Numbered from the stretch's first letter, positions 1 to 5,410 are shown. The stretch: DNA of 5,920 nucleotides from Thermaceae bacterium (GCA_027023115.1 JALVWZ010000421.1:1-5920); one strand, 5' to 3'. Notes: generated by a model not told the origin, from the sequence alone. Program-made: numbers and translations.

Positions 1-57
1 CTCCCCGATCGGGAGGGAGATTCGTTTAGCAACAAGCCGCGGACCACCCTGCCACCA

Positions 58-175
58 TCACCACGTACCAATTACTATGCACCGTGAACTGCCTACCACG
101 TACCCGTAGGGCGGACACACGGGTCCGCCCTACGGTGAGATAACGCGCATCACGAGTCACAACTGCAGGCCACAT
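58..175. repeat. Composite intergenic repeat, copy 1 (heptads + palindrome)
   Basis: This copy begins with TCACCACGTACCA (58-70), which recurs exactly at 378-390. Loose 7-bp units of the type NNCCACG follow, at 59, 66, 73, 80, 87 and 94. Next comes the perfect palindrome at 104-135, and then ATAACGCGCATCACGAG (140-156), which matches 447-463 at 15 of 17 positions. More 7-bp units follow the palindrome (141-147, 148-154, 155-161, then looser). The same order of parts in copy 2 shows that the whole block is a repeated unit and not just two hairpins. Function is unknown; it may be a REP/MITE-like element. Confidence 0.7.
104..135. repeat. Perfect 13-bp palindrome with 6-nt loop
   Basis: The left arm CCGTAGGGCGGAC (104-116) is the exact reverse complement of 123-135, with loop ACACGG at 117-122. 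No T tract follows on either strand, so it is not a standard intrinsic terminator. A degraded relative in the same orientation lies at 416-435. From memory, GTAGGG-CGGAC...GTCCG-CCCTAC hairpins recur between genes in many bacterial genomes; that resemblance has not been checked. Confidence 0.85.
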
Positions 176-192
176 ACCGCTTTTCCCCGATT

Positions 193-228
193 CCCGGACG
201 GGGCCGCCCCTGGCAGCCGAGGTCCGGG
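193..228. repeat. Nested inverted repeat
   Basis: CCCGGAC (193-199) pairs perfectly with GTCCGGG (222-228). The 22-nt loop contains a second small dyad, GGGG (200-203) with CCCC (207-210) around CCG. There is no T tract, so a terminator is unlikely. In GC-rich DNA a dyad this short could be chance. I assign no function. Confidence 0.35.
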
Positions 229-283
229 GTCCATGCCGGAAGAGAAGCCGGGGTCATGTTTCTGCTCCATGTCGACGCTGGAA

Positions 284-327
284 CGTAGGGGGTTTCAATC
301 CTTCCCCTACGGCAGAGGGCCGAAAAC
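284..327. repeat. Inverted repeat enclosing a 36-nt CRISPR-repeat-like segment
   Basis: CGTAGGGG (284-291) is the exact reverse complement of 304-311, with a 12-nt loop. Its outer sequence matches the arms of the palindrome at 104-135, so it may be a third, shortened member of that family. Overlapping it, 292-327 starts with GTTTCAATCC and ends with GAAAAC. It is 36 nt long, and GTTTCAATCC is the reverse complement of GGATTGAAAC, the end of many known CRISPR repeats. No second copy lies one repeat-plus-spacer away on either side, so there is no array here. It is a solo remnant or a coincidence. Confidence 0.4.
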
Positions 328-346
328 TTAGCATGGCGTTTCTACT

Positions 347-489
347 GGCCACAGGCCACGAGCCACGGGCCATCCCGTCACCACGTACCACGCACCAAGT
401 ACCACGCACCAACAGGGCGGACACATAGGTCCGCCTCTACGAAGGGATAACACGCACCACGAGCTACATGCCGCAAGCTACAGGCTACG
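347..489. repeat. Composite intergenic repeat, copy 2 (heptads + palindrome)
   Basis: This copy has the same plan as 58-175 but clearer 7-bp periodicity. Units run at 347, 354, 361 and 368 (GGCCACA, GGCCACG, AGCCACG, GGCCATC). A new register follows at 379, 386, 393, 400 and 407 (CACCACG, TACCACG, CACCAAG, TACCACG, CACCAAC). After the palindrome (416-435), units continue at 448, 455, 462, 469, 476 and 483 (TAACACG, CACCACG, AGCTACA, TGCCGCA, AGCTACA, GGCTACG). The shared consensus is about NNCYACR. The exact 13-mer at 378-390 and the 17-mer at 447-463 tie it to copy 1. Confidence 0.7.
416..435. repeat. Degenerate copy of the upstream palindrome
   Basis: GGCGGAC (416-422) pairs with GTCCGCC (429-435) around loop ACATAG; 415/436 can add a G-U pair. 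Beyond that the arms no longer match, because the right side reads TCTACG where the left has lost its partner. It is aligned with, and in the same orientation as, the perfect palindrome at 104-135, so it is probably an older, decayed copy. Confidence 0.7.
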
Positions 490-500
490 ATCTTCTTTTT

Positions 501-545
501 GCCTCCCCCACCGGGGGAGGCAGCGGCGAAGCCGTCGGAGGGGGG
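501..545. repeat. Tandem hairpin element
   Basis: GCCTCCCCC (501-509) pairs perfectly with GGGGGAGGC (513-521) over a 3-nt ACC loop, a very stable 9-bp stem. A smaller hairpin follows, CGGC (524-527) with GCCG (531-534) around GAA, and then a GGAGGGGGG run (537-545). The T-rich tract (492-500) lies before the hairpin on the plus strand and would be an A-rich tract after it on the minus strand, so neither strand gives a normal terminator. From memory, very similar two-hairpin blocks occur between genes in unrelated bacteria. I treat it as a dispersed palindromic repeat. Confidence 0.6.
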
Positions 546-571
546 TTGTTTATCAGGAGGCGGGACATTCG

Positions 572-592
572 TTGTAGGCCGGGGGCCTACAA
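572..592. repeat. Perfect 9-bp hairpin upstream of the operon
   Basis: TTGTAGGCC (572-580) is the exact reverse complement of 584-592, with a GGG loop. It lies 54 bp before the first start codon of the reductase operon. If the transcript starts upstream of it, the hairpin would sit in the 5' untranslated RNA and could affect stability or early termination, but no T tract follows. It may equally be one more intergenic palindrome in this repeat-rich stretch. Confidence 0.6.
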
Positions 593-609
593 ACTCGTCG
601 GCCATGACC

Positions 610-625
610 TGACGACGTCTCGTGA
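610..625. promoter_or_regulatory. Possible operator: imperfect dyad before the operon
   Basis: TGACGA (610-615) and TCGTGA (620-625) form an inverted repeat with 5 of 6 positions matching around CGTC. It lies 21 bp before the proposed start. It does not match the FNR or CRP consensus as I know them, and the arms are short, so it may be chance. It is recorded because it is the only dyad between the strong hairpin and the first gene. Confidence 0.15.
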
Positions 626-640
626 TTTATCTCCCATGCT

Positions 641-645
641 GGAGG
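641..645 (+). promoter_or_regulatory. Badly spaced ribosome binding site at the chaperone start
   Basis: GGAGG lies one base before GTG 647, whereas the other plus-strand genes here have five or six bases between site and start. Either the real start is further in (for example CTG 659, with GGGAG at 649-653), the chaperone is weakly translated, or a sequence change has altered the N-terminus. ATG 636 in the neighbouring frame stops at 668. Confidence 0.4.
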
Positions 646-646
646 C

Positions 647-1195
647 GTGGGAGCAACGCTGGAGCTAATCGGACTGCTGACCGCGGCCACCTTCCGCTCA
701 CCGGGGGTCGCGCTCGAGCGCGACCTGCAAAGCGGCCGTCTGCAGGAGGCCCTAGACGAACTAGCCCGCCTGGGCGGCCAAAAGCCGCGACGGCTCCCCG
801 ACGTTCCCCTCAGCGAGCTGCAAGCCAGCTACACCAGCCTGTTCGTAGCCAACCCCGGCGGTCTGCCCGCGCCGCCCTACGCCGGCTATGCCCGCGACGG
901 CAAGCTAATGGGCGCGGCTCAGCAAGCGCTGGAGAACTTTTACGACAGTCACGGCCTCGCCGTAAACGACACCTGGTCGGAGCTGCCCGACCACCTGGCC
1001 GCCGTCGGCGAAGCGGTGGCCCTGCTCAGCGAAAGCGACCCCGAAGGGGCACGCTCCCTGGCCCTTGGCTACCTGCGGCCCTGGCTCGAGCGCTTTGGCC
1101 GGATAGTCGGCGAAGAAGACGAAACCGGTTTCTACGGCACGATTTGCACTCTCATCAGCCAGGTACTGGAGGCGGAGTATGAAGCTGAATCGTAG
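647..1195 (+). CDS. TorD/DmsD-family molybdoenzyme assembly chaperone
   Basis: A 182-residue, all-helical, cytoplasmic protein of the TorD family. These proteins bind the Tat signal and body of an apo-molybdoenzyme, block premature export and help cofactor insertion. Visible family signatures are an N-terminal helix ending in a LLTAATFRSP stretch (about 10-19), YTSLF (62-66), APPY (75-78), FYDSHGL (98-104) and the strongly conserved ELPDHLA (112-118). The length is normal or slightly short at the N-terminus. The start is uncertain. GTG 647 is the first usual start codon after an in-frame stop at 623-625, but GGAGG (641-645) is only one base ahead of it, too close for normal use. The 3' end overlaps the PsrA gene by 17 bases, so the client is almost certainly that protein. 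The family call is firm; specificity is inferred from position. Confidence 0.88.
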   Translation: MGATLELIGLLTAATFRSPGVALERDLQSGRLQEALDELARLGGQKPRRLPDVPLSELQASYTSLFVANPGGLPAPPYAGYARDGKLMGAAQQALENFYDSHGLAVNDTWSELPDHLAAVGEAVALLSESDPEGARSLALGYLRPWLERFGRIVGEEDETGFYGTICTLISQVLEAEYEAES

Positions 1196-3488
1196 GAAGT
1201 TCCTCACCCTCAGCGCGGCCAGCGTGGGAGCCGTCGCCCTCGGCGGCCGCGCCGGCGCGTTCAAGGCCCCCTGGACGGTGCCACAGAAGTGGTACGAGGG
1301 GCAGGTAACAACCATCTACTCGTACTGCGAAAACTGTTTTTGGAAGTGCGGCATAACCGTGAAGGTCGCAGGCGGCAAGGTGCGCAAGATAGACGGGCAG
1401 AAGCACAACCCCAAGTCGCGCGGCCGTCTCTGCCCGCGCGGGCAGGCGGGTGTAGCCCAGCTCTACGACCCCGACCGGCTCAAGCGGCCGCTGATCCGCG
1501 TCGAGGGCAGCGAGCGCAGCGAGGGCAAGTACCGCGAAGCCAGCTGGGACGAGGCGCTCGATTACATAGCCGCGCGGATGCTGAAGATAAAAGACAAGTA
1601 CGGCCCCGAAGCCATCGCCTGGTTTGGACACGGCAGCGGCGACAGCTGGTTTGTCGAATACCTCCCCGCCGCCTGGGGCAGCCCCAACGCCGCCAAACCG
1701 GCGGTAAGCGTCTGCACCGCCCCGCGCGAGACCGCCAGCCAGTGGACCTTCGGCAGGGGCGTAGGCGGTCACGAGCCGGTGGACTGGGAAAACACCGAGT
1801 ACATCGTGCTCATCGGTCACCATATCGGCGAAGACACCCACAACACCCAGTTACAGGAGTTCGCCGCCGCCCTGCGTCGGGGCGCCAAACTGGTGGTGGT
1901 GGACCCACGCTTCAGCACCGCCGCCTCCAAGGCGGACCGCTGGCTGCCCATCAAACCCGGGACCGATACCGCACTCTTGCTGGCCTGGATCAACGTTCTT
2001 ATCGAAGAAGGCCTCTACGACCGCGAGTACGTCGAAAAATACACCGTCGGCCTGGCGGAGCTGGCCGAGCACGTCAAGGACAAGACACCCGAGTGGGCCG
2101 CCAGCATCACCGACCTGCCGGCCGACACCATCCGCGCCGTGGCTCGCGAGCTGGCCGCTCACGCGCCCAAGGCGGTCCTGCCGCCGGGCAGGCACACCGT
2201 CTGGTACGGGAGCGACACCCAGCGGATGCGGGCTCTTTACATCGTGAACGCCCTGCTCGGCAACTACGGCGTGCCCGGCGGTTTTTATCTGGCCAAGAAA
2301 CCGTACCTGGAAAAGTACCCTCACCCGCCGTTCCCGCTCGAGCCCGCCGCCGGAGGTTGCAGCGGCTCCAGCGGTGGCAGCGAGGAAGTCCCCGAAGGCT
2401 ACAAGCCCCGCGCCGACAAGGGTAAGTTCTTCGCCAAGACCACCGCCATTCAGGAACTCGTCGAACCGATGCTCAGCGGCAAACCTTACCCCATCCGCGG
2501 CCTAATCTGCTACGGCACCAACCTATTTCACTCGATACCCAACGTGCCCCGCACCAAGGAGGCGCTGAGGAAGCTCGACCTCTACGTGGCAATAGACGTC
2601 CTGCCGATGGAGCACGTCATGTGGGCCGACGTGATTCTGCCTGAATGCACCTACCTGGAACGCTACGACGACCTGGTGGCCATCGCCCATAAGACGCCCT
2701 TCATCGAGCTGCGGCAACCGGCCGTCAAGCCCCTTTGGGACAGCAAGCCGGGCTGGTGGATAATGCGCGAGCTGGCGATCAAGCTCGGCCTGGAGAAGTT
2801 CGTGCCCTGGAAAAACATCGAAGAATACCTGGACACGCGCCTGCAGGCCATCGGTTCCAGCCTGGAGGAGATGAAAAAGAAGGGCACGCTCGTGCAGCGC
2901 GGCCGGCCTTACCTGAAGGACTGGGAACGCTGGCACATGAACCCCTTCAAAACTCCTTCGGGCAAAATAGAGCTCTACTCCAAGACCTTCGCGGAGCACG
3001 GTTTCGATCCGCTGCCCGACTACACCCCGCCCATGCCGGCGCCCACCGGGTTCTACCGCCTGCTCTACGGGCGCTCGCCGGTGCACAGCTTCGCCAAGAC
3101 CCAGAACAACTGGGTGCTCATGGAGCTCAAGCCCGAGAACGAGGTCTGGATCAACAATGCCGAAGGGAAAAAGCTGGGCCTGCGGCAGGGCGAGTACGTC
3201 TGGCTCGAGAACGACGCCGGAGTGCGCGAAGGTCCGGTACGGGTGCGTCTTACCGAGCGCATTCGCAACGACTGCGTCTACCTGGTCCACGGCTTCGGCC
3301 ACAAGTCCCGCGGCCTGCGGCTGGCCTTCGGCCGCGGCGCGTCCGATAACACCCTGCAAACCCGCTACGTACTCGACAAAATCTCCGGCGGTGCCGGTCT
3401 GCGCAACAACTTCGTCAAAATCGTGCCCAATGCCGCCATACCCAGGCTCAAGCGGATTAGCACGCTCGCTCGCGAAAGGAGGCTCTAG
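1179..3488 (+). CDS. psrA: Tat-exported molybdopterin reductase catalytic subunit (PsrA/PhsA type)
   Basis: Catalytic subunit (769 residues) of a DMSO-reductase-superfamily enzyme, probably reducing polysulfide or thiosulfate in the periplasm. A twin-arginine signal is clear: NRRKFL (4-9), a hydrophobic stretch, and a likely cleavage near residue 27. The N-terminal [4Fe-4S] site is C50, C53, C57 and C85. C179, in SVCTAPRE, is the probable molybdenum ligand. NTEYIVLIG and VVVDPRFS are typical cofactor-binding segments of this superfamily. The C-terminal dinucleotide-binding domain starts near 628 with YGRSPVHSF and TQNN (641-644). The length matches known PsrA/PhsA (about 760) and is shorter than arsenate or tetrathionate reductases. 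A Gly/Ser-rich stretch at 392-401 looks like a loop insertion. GGAGG at 1168-1172 supports ATG 1179. The gene overlaps the chaperone gene and abuts psrB. Fold and cofactor are certain; the substrate is inferred from the NrfD partner and the adjacent rhodanese. Confidence 0.9.
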   Translation: MKLNRRKFLTLSAASVGAVALGGRAGAFKAPWTVPQKWYEGQVTTIYSYCENCFWKCGITVKVAGGKVRKIDGQKHNPKSRGRLCPRGQAGVAQLYDPDRLKRPLIRVEGSERSEGKYREASWDEALDYIAARMLKIKDKYGPEAIAWFGHGSGDSWFVEYLPAAWGSPNAAKPAVSVCTAPRETASQWTFGRGVGGHEPVDWENTEYIVLIGHHIGEDTHNTQLQEFAAALRRGAKLVVVDPRFSTAASKADRWLPIKPGTDTALLLAWINVLIEEGLYDREYVEKYTVGLAELAEHVKDKTPEWAASITDLPADTIRAVARELAAHAPKAVLPPGRHTVWYGSDTQRMRALYIVNALLGNYGVPGGFYLAKKPYLEKYPHPPFPLEPAAGGCSGSSGGSEEVPEGYKPRADKGKFFAKTTAIQELVEPMLSGKPYPIRGLICYGTNLFHSIPNVPRTKEALRKLDLYVAIDVLPMEHVMWADVILPECTYLERYDDLVAIAHKTPFIELRQPAVKPLWDSKPGWWIMRELAIKLGLEKFVPWKNIEEYLDTRLQAIGSSLEEMKKKGTLVQRGRPYLKDWERWHMNPFKTPSGKIELYSKTFAEHGFDPLPDYTPPMPAPTGFYRLLYGRSPVHSFAKTQNNWVLMELKPENEVWINNAEGKKLGLRQGEYVWLENDAGVREGPVRVRLTERIRNDCVYLVHGFGHKSRGLRLAFGRGASDNTLQTRYVLDKISGGAGLRNNFVKIVPNAAIPRLKRISTLARERRL

Positions 3489-4073
3489 ATGGCCCGCTAC
3501 GCCATGGTCATAGACTTGGAGTCGTGCGTCGGCTGCTCCGCCTGCGCCGCCGCCTGTGTGCTCGAGAACGAGGTTCCCCCCGGCCACAACCGGCTGTGGA
3601 TCCGCCAGCGCGAACTTGGCGTCTTTCCCGAGCTGACCGTCGAGTACCGCCCCGAACAATGCCTCCACTGCGAGAACCCTCCCTGCGTTCCCGCCTGTCC
3701 CACCGGCGCCAGCTACAAAAACGAAGACGGCCTGGTCCTGGTCAGGTACGAACGTTGCATAGCCTGCGGCGCCTGCGTCGCCGCCTGTCCCTACGACGCC
3801 CGCTTCATGAACCCGGCGGGCTACGTGGACAAGTGCACCTTTTGCGAACACCGCATCGCCGACGGGCTGGACCCGGCCTGCGTCGAGACCTGCCCCACCG
3901 GCTGCCGCGTTTTCGGCGACCTGGACGATCCAACCTCAGCGGTACGGGAAGCGCTGGCAAAAGCCGGCCGCATTGACGTTTTGCGCCCCGAAATGGGTAC
4001 CGAGCCCAAACTCTTCTACCTCAATACTCCTTCCAAGCGAGGGCTGAATGACACGGAGGAGGTGCAACAATGA
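3489..4073 (+). CDS. psrB: Four-cluster [4Fe-4S] electron-transfer subunit (PsrB/NrfC/DmsB family)
   Basis: A 194-residue ferredoxin-like subunit that carries electrons from the membrane subunit to PsrA. Sixteen cysteines form four groups: C13/16/19/23, C58/61/66/70, C90/93/96/100 and C116/119/131/135. This is the standard cross-paired arrangement for four [4Fe-4S] clusters. A seventeenth cysteine, C139, sits in PTGCRVFGD, where I expect alanine or another small residue in relatives. There is no signal peptide, so it is probably exported folded together with PsrA through Tat. The length is close to what I recall for T. thermophilus PsrB. A strong AAAGGAGG (3475-3482) sits six bases before ATG 3489, and the start directly follows the psrA stop. 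The final TGA overlaps the ATG of psrC (ATGA), which implies translational coupling. Confidence 0.93.
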   Translation: MARYAMVIDLESCVGCSACAAACVLENEVPPGHNRLWIRQRELGVFPELTVEYRPEQCLHCENPPCVPACPTGASYKNEDGLVLVRYERCIACGACVAACPYDARFMNPAGYVDKCTFCEHRIADGLDPACVETCPTGCRVFGDLDDPTSAVREALAKAGRIDVLRPEMGTEPKLFYLNTPSKRGLNDTEEVQQ

Positions 4074-4864
4074 CCACCTTTTACGGTATACCCGGCGGCG
4101 GCCACTTCTGGCACTGGACCACCCAGATTCACTTCCTGCTGGTGGCGCTGGCTGGCGGCTTTACCCTCTACACGGCCCTCTTGGGAATGAAAAACGGCAG
4201 CGAAGGCCGCAAGCTGGCGCCCTGGGCGCTGCTGCTGATCGCAGCCGATCTCTTCATGCTCTGGGCCGAGTCGCCGGCCCGCTTTCGGTTCACCCAGTTC
4301 TGGCTCTTTCTGGGCATTCATCCCAAAGCAGCCATCTGGTGGGGAGCCTGGGGGCTGGCGCTTTCGGCGCTGCTGCTGCTCGTCATCATCCTGCAAAAGC
4401 AAGCCGGCAGGTACTGGTACGCCCTGCTCGCCGTCTACTCGACCATCGTCGTTCTCTATCCCGGCTACGCTCTGGCGGCCAACGCCGCCCGCCCGCTTTG
4501 GGATCATCTACTGCTGGCTCTCTTCCCAGCCACCGCGCTCTTACTGGCGCTGGCTTTGCTAATCGCCTGGCGCGGCGAGGAAGCAGTCCGCTGGCTGGAG
4601 CTTACCAGCTGGGTTTCGCTGCTCTTGGCGCTGCTGCTCCCTGCCGCCCTCGCCAGCGGCGGCGTGGATCAGGCACGGGCGCTGGCGCTGCTATTGCGGC
4701 GCGGCCTGCTCTTCGGCCTTGGTACTTTGCTCGTCTTGCTGGCGGCGCTAACGGCCCGCAGAACGCCCGCTCTGGCCGCCGCCTGCGCGTTCGCCGGTGC
4801 CTGGCTGATTCGCGGCTGGCTCGTAGCAGAAGGGCAGCACTCGCTGTTTACCCACGGCTTTTAG
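4070..4864 (+). CDS. psrC: NrfD/PsrC-family quinol-oxidising membrane anchor
   Basis: Integral membrane subunit (264 residues) expected to oxidise menaquinol and feed electrons to PsrB. About eight hydrophobic segments are visible, near 17-40, 50-66, 86-108, 115-137, 143-167, 175-195, 204-228 and 233-253. NrfD-like landmarks are SPARF (68-72), HPKAAIWWGAWG (84-95) and YPGYALAANAARPLW (130-144). The size fits the compact T. thermophilus PsrC (about 250 residues, eight helices) better than longer NrfD or HybB proteins. H21, D60 and Y130 fall at the same numbers as residues I recall near the quinone site of that structure. GGAGGAGGTG (4055-4064) precedes ATG 4070 by five bases, and the gene overlaps psrB by four. 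Very Leu/Ala-rich, as expected for a membrane protein in GC-rich DNA. Confidence 0.88.
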   Translation: MTTFYGIPGGGHFWHWTTQIHFLLVALAGGFTLYTALLGMKNGSEGRKLAPWALLLIAADLFMLWAESPARFRFTQFWLFLGIHPKAAIWWGAWGLALSALLLLVIILQKQAGRYWYALLAVYSTIVVLYPGYALAANAARPLWDHLLLALFPATALLLALALLIAWRGEEAVRWLELTSWVSLLLALLLPAALASGGVDQARALALLLRRGLLFGLGTLLVLLAALTARRTPALAAACAFAGAWLIRGWLVAEGQHSLFTHGF

Positions 4865-4903
4865 GGGATCCAACCCCAAAGCACGAATAACGGAGGTGTT
4901 TTT

Positions 4904-5353
4904 ATGCGCAAGTTCTGGATGGCAGTAGCACTGGCAGGAGTTTTGGCAAGCGGCTCCCTGGCGGCGGCGCAGGTTACCGAAACTGCGGCCGCCAAGGCGG
5001 TCTTTCAGGTAATCCAGGAGGTAAGTCAACAGCATTGGGGCTTCATAACTCCCGATGCGGCCCTGGACTACATCGACAGCGTCAACCCCTTCATCCTCGA
5101 CGTGCGAACGCCCAAGGAATGGGACGCTACCGGCATAATCCCCGGCGCGGTCACCATTCCGCTCACCGAGCTGGAGCAGCACCTGAACCAGCTGCCGGCG
5201 CTCAACAAGCCGATACTCGTCTACTGCGCCGCCGGCGCCCGCGGCCAGTACGCGCTTACCTACCTGAAGACCCTTGGCTACAAGAACGTCAAGAACCTCA
5301 AGGGCGGCTTTACCGCCTGGGCCAAGGCGGGCCTGCCAGTCGAGAAGAAATAG
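4904..5353 (+). CDS. Secreted single-domain rhodanese (Sud-like sulfurtransferase)
   Basis: A 149-residue protein with a Sec signal peptide (positive start, hydrophobic core 6-15, likely AAA-Q cleavage after residue 22) and one rhodanese domain. Conserved parts are FILDVRTPKEWDATGIIPGA (63-82), the active loop VYCAAGARG with catalytic C108 and R113, and the C-terminal GGFTAWAKAGLP. The mature protein is about 14 kDa and would carry sulfane sulfur as a persulfide in the periplasm. It is the last gene of the reductase operon, 39 bp after psrC, with GGAGGTG (4892-4898) five bases before ATG. By analogy with Wolinella Sud, which supplies polysulfide sulfur to Psr, it probably serves PsrA. It could instead detoxify or transfer sulfur from thiosulfate. 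The fold is certain; the partner is inferred. Confidence 0.9.
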   Translation: MRKFWMAVALAGVLASGSLAAAQVTETAAAKAVFQVIQEVSQQHWGFITPDAALDYIDSVNPFILDVRTPKEWDATGIIPGAVTIPLTELEQHLNQLPALNKPILVYCAAGARGQYALTYLKTLGYKNVKNLKGGFTAWAKAGLPVEKK

Positions 5354-5376
5354 CCGACTCGGGGCGCCTTCTGCGC

Positions 5377-5410
5377 GCGGCCCCGCATTAGCGGGGCCGC
5401 TACTTTTTTT
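5377..5410 (+). terminator. Intrinsic terminator of the reductase operon
   Basis: A perfect 10-bp stem, GCGGCCCCGC (5377-5386) with GCGGGGCCGC (5391-5400) and an ATTA tetraloop, is followed after TAC by seven T (5404-5410). It lies 23 bases after the rhodanese stop. No matching T tract is present for minus-strand transcription, although the hairpin directly follows the stop of the convergent gene. The T tract is at the same time the last Glu-Lys-Lys codons of that gene. Confidence 0.92.

Larger units (their letters stand above)
1..646. other. Repeat-rich intergenic region without a credible gene
   Basis: No open frame here looks like a real protein. The two short frames (468-668 plus, 378-605 minus) run straight through palindromes, have no ribosome site and show no recognisable motif. 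The stretch instead contains two composite palindrome-plus-heptad repeats, a nested dyad, an isolated inverted repeat with CRISPR-like ends, two strong hairpins and a weak dyad, each listed separately. A promoter for the downstream operon should lie near the right end, but I could not find a convincing -35/-10 pair. Any gene to the left of the window ends before position 1 or in its first few bases. Confidence 0.75.

Noticed and set aside
1..19. Palindrome CCCGATCGGG (4-13) as a terminator of a gene to the left
   Set aside because: The stem is short, no clear T tract follows, and the left side is cut by the window edge, so it cannot be supported.
292..375. A CRISPR array
   Set aside because: Only one repeat-like segment exists; the positions where neighbouring repeats would fall hold unrelated or heptad sequence.
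378..605. Minus-strand frame of 75 codons in the upstream gap
   Set aside because: It is encoded by the palindromes and heptad repeats; the composition reflects the repeats and not a fold.
600..646. A sigma-70 type promoter for the operon
   Set aside because: Weak candidates such as CTGACG (609-614) and TTTATC (626-631) are spaced about 11 bp apart and match the consensus poorly.
468..668. Plus-strand frame of 66 codons before the chaperone
   Set aside because: It reads through heptads and two hairpins, lacks a ribosome site and has no protein-like pattern.
622..1182. Alternative plus-strand frame over the chaperone gene
   Set aside because: The product is Arg/Pro/Ala-rich, typical of a shifted reading of GC-rich coding DNA, while the other frame has TorD motifs.
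1155..2324. Minus-strand frames opposite the start and middle of psrA
   Set aside because: Antisense shadows with no recognisable domains; they overlap essential coding sequence of PsrA.
1179..3488. Arsenate, tetrathionate or nitrate reductase identity for the molybdenum subunit
   Set aside because: The 769-residue length, NrfD-type partner and adjacent rhodanese fit PsrA/PhsA better; arsenate and tetrathionate enzymes are usually longer. Not fully excluded without alignment.
2523..3851. Long minus-strand open frame (442 codons) opposite psrA/psrB
   Set aside because: It is the antisense shadow of two certain genes in GC-rich DNA; the peptide shows no motif, and the plus-strand frames carry complete cysteine and cofactor motifs.
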